DNA of 64,000 bases, taken from Spisula solida (Eukaryota; Mollusca; Bivalvia; Venerida; Mactridae). The notes under the pieces are model-generated. The model was not told where the DNA came from and searched no databases. It was given only the letters and a program-made list of their open reading frames with translations. Positions 37,445 through 49,926 of this stretch are shown piece by piece; positions within the stretch are counted from its first letter, which is position 1, and every line of letters begins with the position of its first letter. Where the stretch lies: positions 15,258,501-15,322,500 of the forward strand of contig OX365945.1 of NCBI GenBank assembly GCA_947247005.1. The letters are read 5' to 3'. The position numbers were made by a program, and so were the translations under genes.

Positions 37445-37729
37445 AACTGAAACATTGTTGAGAAACAGTGTTCAACACAAATTAATAAGACCCACCAGCC
37501 CAGAAACTACCATAAGTACAAAGTCAGGGCTTAATACTATTTTAATGACTTTGTCAGAGATGAAACTTGGGACTACCGTTCCAAAGGTGGATGATCTTTC
37601 ATAAGCACTAGATCAATGGAGCATGCCAATTTTTATGAAGTCAAATACAATGTACACAATATAACACAATATTCATGTATAATAGTCCATACAATCAAAA
37701 TAGCCATACACACTTCATAAAAAAAATTC

Positions 37730-37870
37730 TTTGAGTGCGTCTGTAGCTTAGTGGTTAAGAGTGATTGTCTTCGAATCTGGCGACCTGGATTCAAATACAG
37801 GTGGTGGCACTCATAGGCCTGCCACATTTCAGCAGAAAGCTGACTGGCAAATAAAGGCTATACTCGGCAT
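37730..37870 (+). repeat. tRNA-derived SINE, well-preserved head
   Basis: TCTGTAGCTTAGTGGTTAAG (A box) and CTGGATTCAAATACAGG (B box) are spaced as in a tRNA, but acceptor-stem pairing is poor. A tail GACTGGCAAATAAAGGCTAT follows. Treated as a SINE, not a functional tRNA. Confidence 0.65.
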
Positions 37871-39737
37871 TATTTAATACATAAATACCTTGATTCAAGC
37901 AAATATGATTTACAAATCACAAATTACCAAGTTTTATTCCATACGGAGAGAGAGAAAATCACACAAACATATCCAGTACAAACATTCCAACATTTTTAAT
38001 GCACTCATTGATTTCATTCATACTCCCAACACTTTCCCTATCATACTCAGTACTGGGTAATTAATAATGCAATAACAAAAAAATCCATAATCTACCTTTG
38101 CTATTTATATCGGTATTGAAAAACCAACACAAATTTACAACCAACAGCAATTTTATAGCAACAGATTGCAAATTCCTAGTGCGTCTGAATCACTATGCCT
38201 TTACAGTTTGACACAAATAACAGCGTAACATATGGTCAACTAAAAATGTGCTAATTTGTCTCTATCACACCTTACGTTAACAAAAAATCCAATATGTTAC
38301 TAAAAACCTCTGACTTAAGCGATTCCAAAACTACGAAATAAATCCAAAGAGCAATAAATGAAAAATGGCTCAGTATATCAGTCAATGAAAATTCTAATGT
38401 ATTGATAAAATAACGTATGTCAACCTTATTATGTTAAAAACTAGTCTTATAATATTCCAATAATATTATGTTGATGACACACCCAGTGTTACAGTACAGA
38501 ATTTTAAAAAGAAACAAATTATTAAAATTATCAATACCTGAAGTAAGAAAATAATTCCAAATAATTATGTTTCCTTCACACTCTGGTATGTAACAAATGA
38601 CACATGCATACAGGTAGCATCCAGCGGACTAAGAATATATCACATTGGTTTGTTCCGTCATAACACCATATGGTATGACTCTGCTACAGTTCCAGCAGGC
38701 AAATAACACATCATTGATCAGTTCTCTCCCAGCTTTCAGCCAGCCAAGTATATATTGGGTTCCATAGACAAGCTAACCACTTGAGGGGAAGCACCAGTAT
38801 TGATAACACTACTAAGCAGTTTGTTTAGCAGACAGGAATCATCTTATGAATAACGTTAGAGCTGTATTTGGAAACTTTTCCAGCCTCTTACAGTCATTTA
38901 TACCAGTATTTCATCTTGGCTGCCACAAATACACAAATTCTCCAAGGAATATAGCTTACCAAATGATAATTGTACGGAACTTGTTCCCCACAAAAATATA
39001 CATTACATGGGTTAACCAGCCATATGATCTATTTCCTGGATACAGCCATTGTCATCCAAGGCAGAGAAATGAGATCATCTCACATTCTAAATTTGTCTAT
39101 GTCTATAAGAGGATATAAATCAATTTTCTAGATACATTTGTGTATGTTAAACATGTAAAAGGGTATAATGGTCAATTTTCTGAATTTGTCCATATACCAA
39201 AAGGTGTACAATATATCTTAATAAGAATATTACCCATATACCATTATCAAAGCAAAAGGTTGAATCAGGTGTGACATGTTTTAAATATGTGGCCTGTGTA
39301 ATTTCAGTTTACTGAGCTCGACTGTTTTTGTTGAGTGCTGCCTTCCCTGTCCCATTATTATCTTTTATCTATTTTATGAATTTGACCATGTCTGAATATA
39401 TGATCAGTTCCAAGAATTTGTTCAAATCTTAAAGAGTAGGCTCAATTGTCTCAAGTTGTCTACCTATATTACATTTAACTTAGAACTAAGATCACACACT
39501 GGGAAGCTTTCATCACTGGAAAAAATCCCAGATTTATTGGTTCAAATTCAGCCAATTAACAAGAACTGTTTGGGAAAATGAAGTAGCAAGCAATTTAAAA
39601 GATGTGTTAGTTAAGTATAAATCAATCTTCTGTGATTGCTGACAAGTTGTTGAAATGTAACATTAACTCAGATCTGGTGAAAATAGTAGTAACACTAGTT
39701 TTGCAGCAAATCCTTTATATCAATGTAAATAATTATA

Positions 39738-40474
39738 TCATAGCTCGCATGTAGTATCCACCACCATGACACTTTATGACAGATTACAAAGCTGGCATGT
39801 AGAATCCACCACCATGACACTTTATGACAGACTACATAGCTCGCATGTAGTATCCACCACCATGACACTTTATGACAGACTACATAGCTCGCATGTAGTA
39901 TCCACCACCATGACACTTTATGACAGACTACACAGCTCGCATGTAGAATCCACCACCATGACACTTTATGACAGACTACACAGCTCGCATGTAGTATCCA
40001 CCACCATGACACTTTATGACAGACTACATAGCTCGCATGTAGTATCCACCACCATGACACTTTATGACAGACTACATAGCTCGCATGTAGTATCCACCAC
40101 CATGACACTTTATGACAGACTGCACAGCTCGCATGTAGTATCCACCACCATGACACTTTATGACAGACTGCACAGCTCGCATGTAGAATCCACCACCATG
40201 ACACTTTATGACAGATTACAAAGCTGGCATGTAGAATCCACCACCATGACACTTTATGACAGACTACACAGCTCGCATGTAGAATCCACCACCATGACAC
40301 TTTATGACAGATTATACAGCTCGCATGTAGTATCCACCACCATGACACTTTATGACAGACTACATAGCTCGCATGTAGTATCCACCACCATGACACTTTA
40401 TGACAGATTACATAGCTCGCATGTAGTATCCACCATCATGACACTTTATGACAGATTACACAGCTCGCATGTAG
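39738..40474 (+). repeat. 48-bp minisatellite, about 15 copies
   Basis: Unit CATGTAGTATCCACCACCAT, GACACTTTATGACAGACTAC, ATAGCTCG. Copies are over 90% alike. The 48-bp period (16 codons) keeps frames open on both strands, giving 233- and 248-codon ORFs that are artefacts of the repeat. Confidence 0.98.
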
Positions 40475-40778
40475 ATTTCTGTATTGTTTGGATTAGCTTA
40501 TTGTTATTTTGACAATCTTATAGATTCAATTTTATTTACAAATTACCATACATACTGATGTTGATAAATTGTAAGAAAAATAATGGTTAGTGTTGGCATC
40601 TTCAATCAACCTGAACATTCTGTGACGAAACAAATAGGCAACAAAAAATTTGAAATGAGGATTTTACAAGTGTATTTATCGTTGATCAATTTTTTTACTG
40701 GTTTGTTAACAATTTGATACCTAGATATATTGAACGAACGCAAAATACCAGTATCTGATTTATATAGGACACTGTCAT

Positions 40779-40914
40779 GTATTCAATATTGATCTTATTT
40801 AATTGGAGAATAAGGATAGCCAATCATATTGCCTGTTACTGACCAATAATTTAATATGGAGTGATCTGATTGGTTGTCCTTATCCTTAAGTCAACTAAGA
40901 TCAATATTGAATAC
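40779..40914. mobile_element. 136-bp foldback MITE
   Basis: Arms GTATTCAATATTGATCTTA and TAAGATCAATATTGAATAC are perfect 19-bp inverses. A second inverted segment GGATAGCCAATCA / TGATTGGTTGTCC lies inside. Confidence 0.85.
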
Positions 40915-40965
40915 CACCCCTGGACCATACTAATTGAAGACTTGTATTGTAGACTTCAGGGCAAT

Positions 40966-41160
40966 ATCTAGTCTTCTTCCTCTATTGGACTACAGTACAT
41001 GTATGTTCATCCTGTGAATGTATACTGTTTTGTCATAATTAAAGATACATGGCCACATAAAGCATATTGACGATAAATGCCTCGATTACATGACATGAAT
41101 TATAGTAATCAGTTCACGGAATGAACAGATTGTAGTCTAATAGGGGAAGAAGACCGGATG
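40966..41160. mobile_element. 195-bp TIR element
   Basis: Left ATCTAGTCTTCTTCCTCTAT..GGACTACA and right TGTAGTCTAATAGGGGAAGA..AGACCGGAT are imperfect inverses over about 30 bp. No TSD resolved. Confidence 0.65.
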
Positions 41161-41811
41161 TTGTCGACTTTATTGGTCATTATGACAAAGGTTCACCAAA
41201 ATCAATCATACTCCTCTTGCATGGGAAAACAATGTACACTGCTATCAACACTATATATTAAATATTCAAGTTAGGAGAATTGATGATGAAAACAATTTCC
41301 ACCATCTGTTGCTTACACAATTTAGTTCTTGATAACGCTATTTGGGGTCCTGTTGGTATAGAAGTGTGAATCACTAATTTTTTCCAATAACCTGAGATGA
41401 TGTACACAGTCCCACTAGTCTCTTGTATGTTAATTGAATATTTTAATATTTTCCAATAACCAGAATGGAGATAGTGTACAAAATCTGCTTTTATGCATGT
41501 ATTTGGGGTGCTCAAAAGCTGGCACTAATTTTAGTAAATTATAAATTCATGTCATTATCTTAATGTCTTATACAAATGAGTTTAATATTAAATGTACAAA
41601 ATGTACCAGCATCCTCAGTTTTTATTCTCGAGCATCAGTAGCATTAGTAGTATTTATGTCCGATTGACTGATTCAATCCCTAAAATAAATTTAAATCCTG
41701 AACCTTCCTTACAGGTTCCTTGACAATAATTGAATAGTCTGATAGGTATCTATTTGGAAATTGGGTGGATACATTGAAATACATCTGTATAATAATCATA
41801 ACTTTATTTTA

Positions 41812-42530
41812 AACATAGCGCTCACCTGATGACTAGCAGTTTAGGCAGAATCAGTGACCTGGTGACCTTGTTTTTTACCCCAGATGACCTAGTTGCGAAC
41901 TGGACCTATATTTCATAAAGCTACATGTACACATTGTGGCCAAGTGTCATTAATATCACATAAACAATTTGACCTCTAGAGTGTAAACAAGGTTTTTCTT
42001 TGATGTGACCTTGTGACCTAGTTTTTGACCACAGATGACCCACTTACGAACTTGACCTAGATTTTATGCAGACAAACATAGTGACCAAGTTTCATATAGA
42101 TTAGGTAAAGCAGGTGACCTCTAGAATGTTAACAAGGTGTTACTTCAATATGAACTTGTGACCTAGTTGGTGACCCCAGATGACCCAGTTGCGAACTTGA
42201 CCTAGATTTCATAAAAACACATATTGTGACCATGTTTCATTCTGATTACATCAAAAATATGAGTTATGACCTCTAGAGTGTTAACAAGGTTTTTCTTTGA
42301 TATGACCTTGTGACCTAGTTTTTGACCGCAGATGACCCAGTTACAAACTTGACCTAAATTTCATAGCGACAAACATTATGACCAAGTTTCATAAAGATTA
42401 AGTGAAAACTGTGACCTCTAAAGTGTTAACCATTGTTGACAGTGGACGGCGCACGGTGGACGGCGCACGACAGACAAAAGGGTGATCACAATAGCTCACC
42501 TTGAGCACTTCATGCTCAGGTGAGCTAAAA
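41812..42530 (+). mobile_element. HINE/pearl-like element G
   Basis: 5' subterminal GCTCACCTGATG. Four core copies of about 130-150 bp follow (CTTGTGACCTAGTTTTTGAC, CAGATGACCCAGTT, AACTTGACCTAGATTT), then a short GTGGACGGCGCACG stretch and the 3' hairpin at 42493-42526 ending GAGCTAAAA. The core is the reverse complement of that in element H2. Confidence 0.8.
42493..42526 (+). other. 3'-terminal hairpin of element G
   Basis: Arms AGCTCACCTTGAGCA and TGCTCAGGTGAGCT with a CTTCA loop and one bulged T. The outer stem matches element A; the inner stem differs but still pairs. Confidence 0.9.
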
Positions 42531-43432
42531 AGCAACAGTTGGTAGGTACAGGGTTAATTGTGTTATATAGAAATATTCCCATTCAAAATGACTCTGTCTT
42601 TAATTTGTTACATGACCCTCACTCTAAATCAAAATATAATCTCCAGGAGCAGGTACTTGAAGTTGAACATCGCATATACATATATATACATTATTATATT
42701 ATTAATTTATATAACAGTTCAGCGCAACTGGTTGAGAATGTGAATGCTATTATAGCTCTGACAGTTACGGAGAAAAATTGAATGGCCTAAGCATAAAACC
42801 AGAGACTGTTTTCTATAGTCTCAGACTCTTGATAAAACTTAACCAAAAAATAGGCAATAATTCTTTCAAAATGCAGTAGAGTAAAATAAATGTGTCTTTC
42901 TTGCTTTACTGATTTAGTTATTGATTGTATCTAAGATAGGTTTCTAAGTTGAGGGGAAAAGTTGACATAAAACATGGCTCATACAGAACTTCATGCAGAA
43001 CTTCATGAAAAAAATCAATCACACATTCTTTTCAAGGACTTTTCAAGAACATTTCCACTATTTTCAAGGACTAAAATAGTGTGCTTGTCATCCTGAAAAC
43101 ATGCAAAAATGTCTTAAAATCGAAATAATCACAGTTGGTTGATTAATTAGCGCTAAATGTTACCGTGGTCATTTGCACCCTTAACTGTTTTTAAAATAGA
43201 TATGAGGATGACTCAAAAGGATGGTGTGCTGATTTCAGTCAATTTTCTGTCATTAAATGTACTTCATCATCTTTTATCTGTTTGGTAATTTTTGTCAGTT
43301 ATCTATTAGCAGCAAACTAAATCTAGTTGAATATACATGTACATGAAATTAAGTTATTTCTTTCAAATACTTTTTAAGGACTTTTTGGCAGATTCCAATT
43401 TTCAAGTCTGGGCTTTTTTTACTCCTATAGCA

Positions 43433-44119
43433 GGGGCCGTTTACTGGTGGCTTCCCCACAGGAAAATTGTGTAAATTCATGTATTTTTCCCCTTAAAAAC
43501 CAATTTATATAAGTTTTTTCTCCCCCTTTTGCACAAATTAGGAGTTATTTTCCCCCAAATTCTAAGAAAAGGCCCCTTCCTCTACTCAAAGACCTAAATA
43601 TACACAGATTGGACACTTAATTGAAAACGGAGAGAAAATGCAAACTAGCATGCAGCAGATTCTGATATTTGGCATGAACACTTTTGTTTGTCACCCCTTT
43701 TTAATGACCAATATCTCGTTTTGAAGAGCTAAGCTTCTTCTACTGCATGATGTAGCTTATTTTTTTCTATCTCGTATAGAATTCAGAAAAATATTGTTTG
43801 AATGAGGCAAATGGGGTATTTTCTGATAAAATTGGAATTTCCATTTAAATGAGAGTAGGTCTGGCTCTTTTAGGTCTATTGTTTTATTCCTTGACTGATT
43901 TCAATAAATTAGGTATCATTTTAAAGCAGAATAATATATCTATTGCATAAACCTATTAGTTTTTTCCAATGTTTATTAAAACAGGAGATATAAGGTAATA
44001 AAAACAAACGAGATTTGGCGAGATTTCAGAAAACTGCCGCGAGATATTGTGAGATTTGGTAGATTTTTCCAATCTTTGAATATTTAGGTCTTTGCTCTAC
44101 TTTTGAAAAAAGCCCTGCA
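43433..44119. mobile_element. Decayed CAGGGGC-ended TIR element hosting another insertion
   Basis: Left CAGGGGCCG... and right ...AAAAAAGCCCTG are short inverted ends. The segment TTTTTCCCCTTAAAAACC to AAGGCCCCTTCC resembles the pyrimidine-rich interior of the 49276 family. No TSD visible. It is interrupted by 43587-44094. Confidence 0.4.
43587..44094. mobile_element. 508-bp TIR element with 7-bp TSD
   Basis: Ends CAAAGACCTAAATAT and ATATTTAGGTCTTTG are exact 15-bp inverses, flanked by CTCTACT on both sides (43580-43586, 44095-44101). It contains GCGAGATTT words and has no ORF. Confidence 0.85.
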
Positions 44120-44864
44120 AGTACTAGGCATCAAATTGATATACTGTTAAAGGTCTATGTGAACCTTGTAAAGCTTAACCAAGGAATACCAAGAGGCCAA
44201 GACGATTAAGTGATGACAAAAAAATTGGATGAGCAAAAATTGAAGCGTCTGCTATGACATAAATTTCCTACAGCAGACGTCTTTATATGTTTAAAAGAAA
44301 TTATAGAAAAACAAGGCTGACATTTCCTAGAGGTGCTTACAGGATGACTTGCCTCCCTGCACATGTTATTTTTGTATCTACTGCACTTTTCACATCCTTT
44401 AACAGTTATGGTTGCGCTTAACAAACAAAAATCAACTGCTTACTGATCAGTAATGGTTATCTTCACCAGACATTTTGGAGTCAAGATTTCAGAAACAGTT
44501 ACACAAAGAAGATAATGATATAATTTCTTGAAGTTAGACATTATTAATGAGATTACTTATTTATGTATATACAGTAAACTTGACATAAAAACAAGGACAA
44601 ACATTCAATACAGCCAATTCTAGATACTAGTCTATAAACCATATCCGAGAACTACTCCACTTTAGCTGTTGAAACGCAAATTCTTGTTAAAATGAACGAA
44701 TTGTTTTAAAATATAATCTATCATGTGTAATCTCTTACTTTGTTTATAATGTACTTTAGATATGATGCTTCAAACCTCACAAAACCTTCTCAAACAGAAA
44801 TTGCAGACGTTTGCTGATTATTTGTCATCAAACTAGTAATTTTCACGAATGCATAAGTTTTACG

Positions 44865-44927
44865 TTGCACAGGAAGTACGCCATTTTGTTGTTCTGAAAT
44901 CGTCCAATTTTTTTCTATTTTAAAAGG
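44865..44927 (+). promoter_or_regulatory. Candidate promoter / 5' UTR exon of the SR splicing-factor gene
   Basis: AGGAAGTACGCCATTTTG (44871-44888) combines an ETS-like and a YY1-like motif, a combination common at TATA-less housekeeping start sites. It is followed about 40 bp later by a possible donor AAAAGG|GTAAAT (44927/44928). The SR gene needs an upstream noncoding exon because its ATG exon begins with an acceptor. The pairing is inference; the alternative is the CCAAT- and GGCGCGC-containing stretch near 45605-45645. Confidence 0.35.
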
Positions 44928-46235
44928 GTAAATCTCCTTCGCCTTGATTTTGATTTCTTATAATTATATGTATTTATGTTACATTTAAATGTTTTCTTAA
45001 TTTTAACTTTGTCTTACTTTGTCATTTAATAGTACTGCGTAGAAAAAAGGAAAAATAGAACTGTCTCATGGCTTTGTCTTTCTTATTTTAGTGGGTGGGG
45101 TATGACATAATTCTTGAATGCTTAACTTATCGTAGTGTATTAGCGTGTGTTTAGGAATTTATTACTACAGCCTAGTGGAGCAACTTGATCAGGGCGCCTG
45201 GGTTGTTTATTCGGCCTAACCTGTAAGAGAAGCAGACTTCTCAGGCGTAGACACTATTTTGGCCACTGGTTAGACAGATGAGCTGTCTGCAAGTGGCTGC
45301 TTAAAATTCTGACGGTCCAGCCACTACAGACAGACATTAACTAGACCAAAACACGGTCGGAGATTGCGCACGTTTTTTTAGCGCACTTTCAGCTCTTAAA
45401 AAATATATGAAAACGTCAAACCACTATAAAATATATAGCATGTATACGAAGAATCAACCTTTATCTCGCGATAGACACCGATAACATTTTCAAAAATGCA
45501 CAGCAACGTGTCCATCCGACAACTTAAACACGACTATATCGCAAATATGACCTCAATTTCAGCCATCGTTCTTGTTATTGTTTGCGTCTAACGTCATTCG
45601 CTTATCGACCAATCAGAATACTCAGAAATTGGCGCGCTCAATTTCTAACAAACGGACACAGTAAAAAAATTAATCGAGTCAAACCTTAAAATGAGCTCGA
45701 TTAAAGCTAAAACACAGAAAATTAACGAACATTTGTAGTGAAATTGAAATGATTTTGTTAGAAAACGACAAACAAACAAAAAACACCATGAGTGATCGCT
45801 TTTTAGGCTCGTTTTAACGATTTGAATAATGTTCCGGTCGAATCCGGTCAGTACGGATAACGGTCTTTAAACTTGCACTGTTTACATGAGATTTACGGAC
45901 ACGGTGCGCGCTTGTTTATTTATTGTTTTTCTGATTATAAAGGCCAATTTTATCAGGTATTCAACGGTTTTCGTATTCTTTTATTGTATTTAACACGTAC
46001 AGAGCCGAAAAATGACAGAAGTTGGCTTAAAATGCTAATTTCAAGAAAATTTAAAATGCACCGGATTTTGGGCACTTATGGTTTCGACGCTTATACGGGC
46101 ATCCCTGTATAGATTGCGTCGAAATGGTTTGACTAGGCCATTGGTCAGACAGGGCAAAAGCACAGGTAACTGTATCATTAATAAAGAGTAAATCCAAAAA
46201 AATATTTTTTTATAAAATTTATAATATCTTAGAAG

Positions 46236-46991
46236 CAGGCATCGCGAAAACCGTCGGTCCGTCGGTCCTGACCGACAAAAAATGCTTTGGTCCGGCAAAA
46301 TTTGACTGAATGTCGGACCGTTGGTCCGACGGAGATTTTAAGTCTGGACGGCGATATTCCCACATCGTAGTTGAAGATTATTTTAAAGAATGTAACACGA
46401 ATGTATTTTCGTAAATCCTCGTCGAGATTCAATAAGATATCCCTCCGAAATCGTCAAAAATGTAAAATAATTCAGCGAAATGAAGGTCGCGAAAACTGAT
46501 TATTTTTGGATGCGGATAAAACCCGTAGTACACGGTACGGATTCCGGAATGTTCGCGATTTTTTTTCTGAATATATTTTTATTTTGACGATTTCCGAGGG
46601 GGCTTTTTAACAAGAAAAAACGTGATTTAGTTTAAAGATGTTTGATATTAAATGGTAAAATGAAAATAACATTTCTCTTGACAGAAAGTCCTGTCTGATT
46701 TATGCTCATTGAATGGGCTGAATGAGCCCATTGTGAAAAGGCAAACTATCTAATTAGGCCTATTTGAAAACACTTGTTAACTGTGTGTTAAAGCTAACAA
46801 TGCATTTCTAAATAATTTACCACTGAATAATTTAAGAAGAACATGCATTATCTATACATCTCTCTTCATTTGGTTTTTTAACGGTTTCCTATTAATATTG
46901 TTCGGTCCGGCCAAATTTGATTCGGTCCGGCCAAATTTATTTTATGCGGGACCGGATGTCCGGCCTTTTTTTTTCACTTTCGCGAAGCCTG
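46236..46991. mobile_element. 756-bp TIR element, related to 50677-51562, about 6-bp TSD
   Basis: Left CAGGCATCGCGAAAACCGTC, right ...CTTTCGCGAAGCCTG. Flanks TAGAAG / TAGAAA form an imperfect 6-bp duplication. The interior is rich in GGTCCGAC / TCGGTCCGGCC words. No transposase ORF. Confidence 0.75.
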
Positions 46992-48686
46992 TAGAAAGGT
47001 TTGTAACACGGGAAATTGACCACCCGGTCACTGAGGTGCAGTTTGTTTTTAATTAACATTTCATTAATACTGGTGTTATTTTTAATAGTTGTATATAATC
47101 AGAAACTAGAGAGCTTCGTCTTTAATTTGATATCAATATTTTAAAAATCCGTCCATGAATAAGAAAATAAACCCATAAGGTGTGACATCACTTTCTTTTT
47201 TCTGGTTCAGAATAGCATTGTCGTTTCTATTGAATGCACCTCAGTGACTGACTGGACACCGTGGTACACATTTCATGGTATAACTTTTTAACTAGTTGAT
47301 CAATTACGATGAGATTTTGCATGGAAGTAGTTAAAACAATGTTTTCTATGAATGAAATTACTTTATGAAGATATCGAAAGCCATTCTTGTGTATGATACC
47401 ATGAAAATCTGACCACTTAAGTACAAATGCACCTTTCTAAGATAACATAAATTTTGTAAAAGAAACTTGTTATCAATGATACAGTTACCTGTGGGCAAAA
47501 GCGCCAAATTTGTAAATAGGACAGTTACTGGTCCTTCAGAATTTTCATTGTTCCTTCTGGATTTCCACTGGTCTGGGACCAGTGTTAGTGTCGAACCCTG
47601 CTTCTTGAAAACGACCTGATTGACTAATCAACCAGGAGCCTGTTGCCTAACTAAGGCAATGCCAAGGGCTTTTTGGAAGTGCTTTACCACGTCTATGCAA
47701 GGATACGCTACCAACGAGCTGTGATTGCCGATAGCATACCGCTTCTCTGCAATTTAATAGGCAATCACTAGCTTTTTAGCTCATCTGATTTTTGAAAAAA
47801 AGATGAGTTATTGTCATCACTTGATCGGCGTTGCTTGGTTAAGACTTAAGTTTTGTGTTAAGGTAAACTTTTTTCATAAACTATCAAAGCTATTGCTTTG
47901 AAACTTGCAACATTTGTTCACCATCAATACCTGAGCCTGTAAAGCAAGACCCATAACTCTGATTAGCATTTTGTAAGAATTATTGCCCCTTTTTGGACTT
48001 AGAAAAGTAAAATGCCTTGATTAAGTTTTGCGATTAGGTCCACTTTTCTCCTAAACTATCAGAGTTATTGCTATGAAACTTTCAACACTTGTTTACCATC
48101 AACACCTGACCATGTCAAGCAAGAACCATAACTCTGATCTGCATTTTGCATGAGTTATTGCCCCTTATGGACTTAGAAAATTCCTTGGTTAAGTTTTGTG
48201 TTTAGGTCCACTTTTCTCATACACTACGTGGGCTATTGCTTTGAAACTTTCAACACGTGTTCACCATCAACACCTGAACATGTCAAGTAAGAACCATAAC
48301 TCTGATCAGCATTTTGTGAGAGTTATTTCCCCTTTTTGGACTCAGAAAATTCCTTGGTTAAGTTTTGTGTTTAGGTCCACTTTTCTCATACACTATGTGG
48401 GCTATTGCTTTGAAACTTTTAACACTTGTTCACCATCAATACCTGACCATGTCAAGCAAGACCCATAACTCTGATCTGCATTTTACGTGAGTTATTGCCC
48501 CTTTTTGGACTTAGAAAATTCTTTGATTAAGTTTTGTGTTTAGGTCCACTTTTCTCATACACTATCATGTGCCTATGTGGGCTATTGCTTTGAAACTGTC
48601 AACACTTGTTCACCATCAACACCTGACCATGTCAAGCAAGAACCATAACTCTGATCTGTATTTTGCAAGAGTTATTGCTCCTTTTT

Positions 48687-49926
48687 GTGATCACTCTTCG
48701 TCCGTCCGTCCACAATTACTTGTGTAGTCACTAGAGGCCACAGTTTTTGCTTAATCATTATGAAACTTGGTCACAATGATCATCTCAACAAAATCTAGGC
48801 AAAGTTCGATATTGGGTAATCCGGGGTCAAAAACTAGGTCACAAGGTCAAATCATATAAAAACCTTGTGTAGTCACTAGAGGTCACAATTTTAACTTAAT
48901 CTTTATGAAACTTTGTGATCATCTCAACAAAATCTAGGCCAAGTTCGATATTGGGTCATCCGGGGTCAAAAACTAGGTCACAAGGTCAAATCATAGAAAA
49001 ACCTTGTGTAGTCACTAGAGGTCACAATTTTAACTTAATCTTTATGAAACTTGGTCACAATGATCATCTCAACAAAATCTAGGTCAAGTTCGATATTGGG
49101 TCATCCGGGGTCAAAAACTAGGTCACAAGGTCAAATCATAGAAAAACCTTGTGTAGTCACTAGAGGTCACAATTTTGGCCTAATCTTTATGAAACTTGGT
49201 CACAATGATAATCTCAACAAAATCTAGGTAAAGTTCGATATTGGGTCATTCGGGGTCAAAAACTAGGTCACAAGGCAGTGATTTTTTTGGGGCCGAATAC
49301 AGGCCCCTTCCCCTAGCAAAATAACCTCCATTTTTTCCCCAAAAGTATGCATATTTTCCCCCTTTTGTGCTCGCAGGTTTCAAAGCAACAACAGTAATCA
49401 TGTAGCTGTTTTAAAGTCAAAACAATATATTTTCTAACTTGCACAGGTCGTTGCCTCATATGACGAGTGTGTTATCAGAAGAAAATACTAAATATGGCCA
49501 CTTTTAACCCAAACTAACTTTTTTAATAATTCCCAATTTCGCGAATTGTCGCGCTAAAATTTCCCAATTTTAAAGGCACAGGCCGCTTAATTTTCTTCAA
49601 GAAAAATCACTGCAAGGTCAAATCATAGAAAAACCTTGTGTAGTCACTAGAGGTCACAATTTTAACTTAATCTTTATGAAACTTGGTCACAATGATCATG
49701 TCACCAAAATTTAGGTCAAGTTGGATATTTGGTCATCCGGGGTCTAAAACTAGGTCACAAGGTCAAAACACTTCAATATGTCATTGGGTCTAAGTGTGAT
49801 GTAAATTATAAAGCATACATGTAAGACAATATGAAAACCTTGTACATGCAATAGAGGCTACCATTAGAGGTGCATGAACTACTAGGACAGGTGAGCAACC
49901 TATGACCCTTTTGGCCCTCTTGTTTG
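48687..49926 (-). mobile_element. HINE/pearl-like element H2 (minus), nested in H1
   Basis: A CGTCCGTCCGTCC tract at the left is followed by about five core copies of roughly 120 bp (CTTGTGTAGTCACTAGAGGT, AAACTAGGTCACAAGGTCAA). The right 5' end reads ...GTGAGCAACCTATGACCC then CCCTCTTGTTTG. The terminal hairpin at the left is missing. It is interrupted by 49276-49612. Confidence 0.75.
49276..49612. mobile_element. 337-bp MITE, CAGTGATTTTT TIR family, 5-bp TSD CAAGG
   Basis: Ends CAGTGATTTTTTTGGGG and ...AAGAAAAATCACTG. The interior has GGCCGAATACAGGCCCCTTC and TTAAAGGCACAGGC. CAAGG is duplicated on both sides (49271-49275, 49613-49617). Removing one copy plus the element restores the H2 core word GGTCACAAGGTCAAATC. 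A 5-bp TSD with CAGTG ends fits hAT5-like elements (inference). Confidence 0.95.

Larger units (their letters stand above)
30262..44864. other. Intergenic region between TMEM63 and the SR gene
   Basis: No coding exon with conserved protein sequence recognised on either strand. The TMEM63 promoter and 5' noncoding exon should be here but show no clear signature. Apart from the repeats listed separately it is AT-rich unique sequence; 32.0-33.8 kb and 37.9-39.7 kb show nothing supportable. Confidence 0.5.

Noticed and set aside
37730..37805. Possible tRNA gene
   Set aside because: A and B boxes are present, but acceptor-stem pairing is poor and a SINE-like tail follows.
39695..40512. Overlapping 233- and 248-codon ORFs on opposite strands
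   Set aside because: Both derive from a 48-bp minisatellite (a multiple of three). No splice signals, domain or non-repeat sequence supports a gene.
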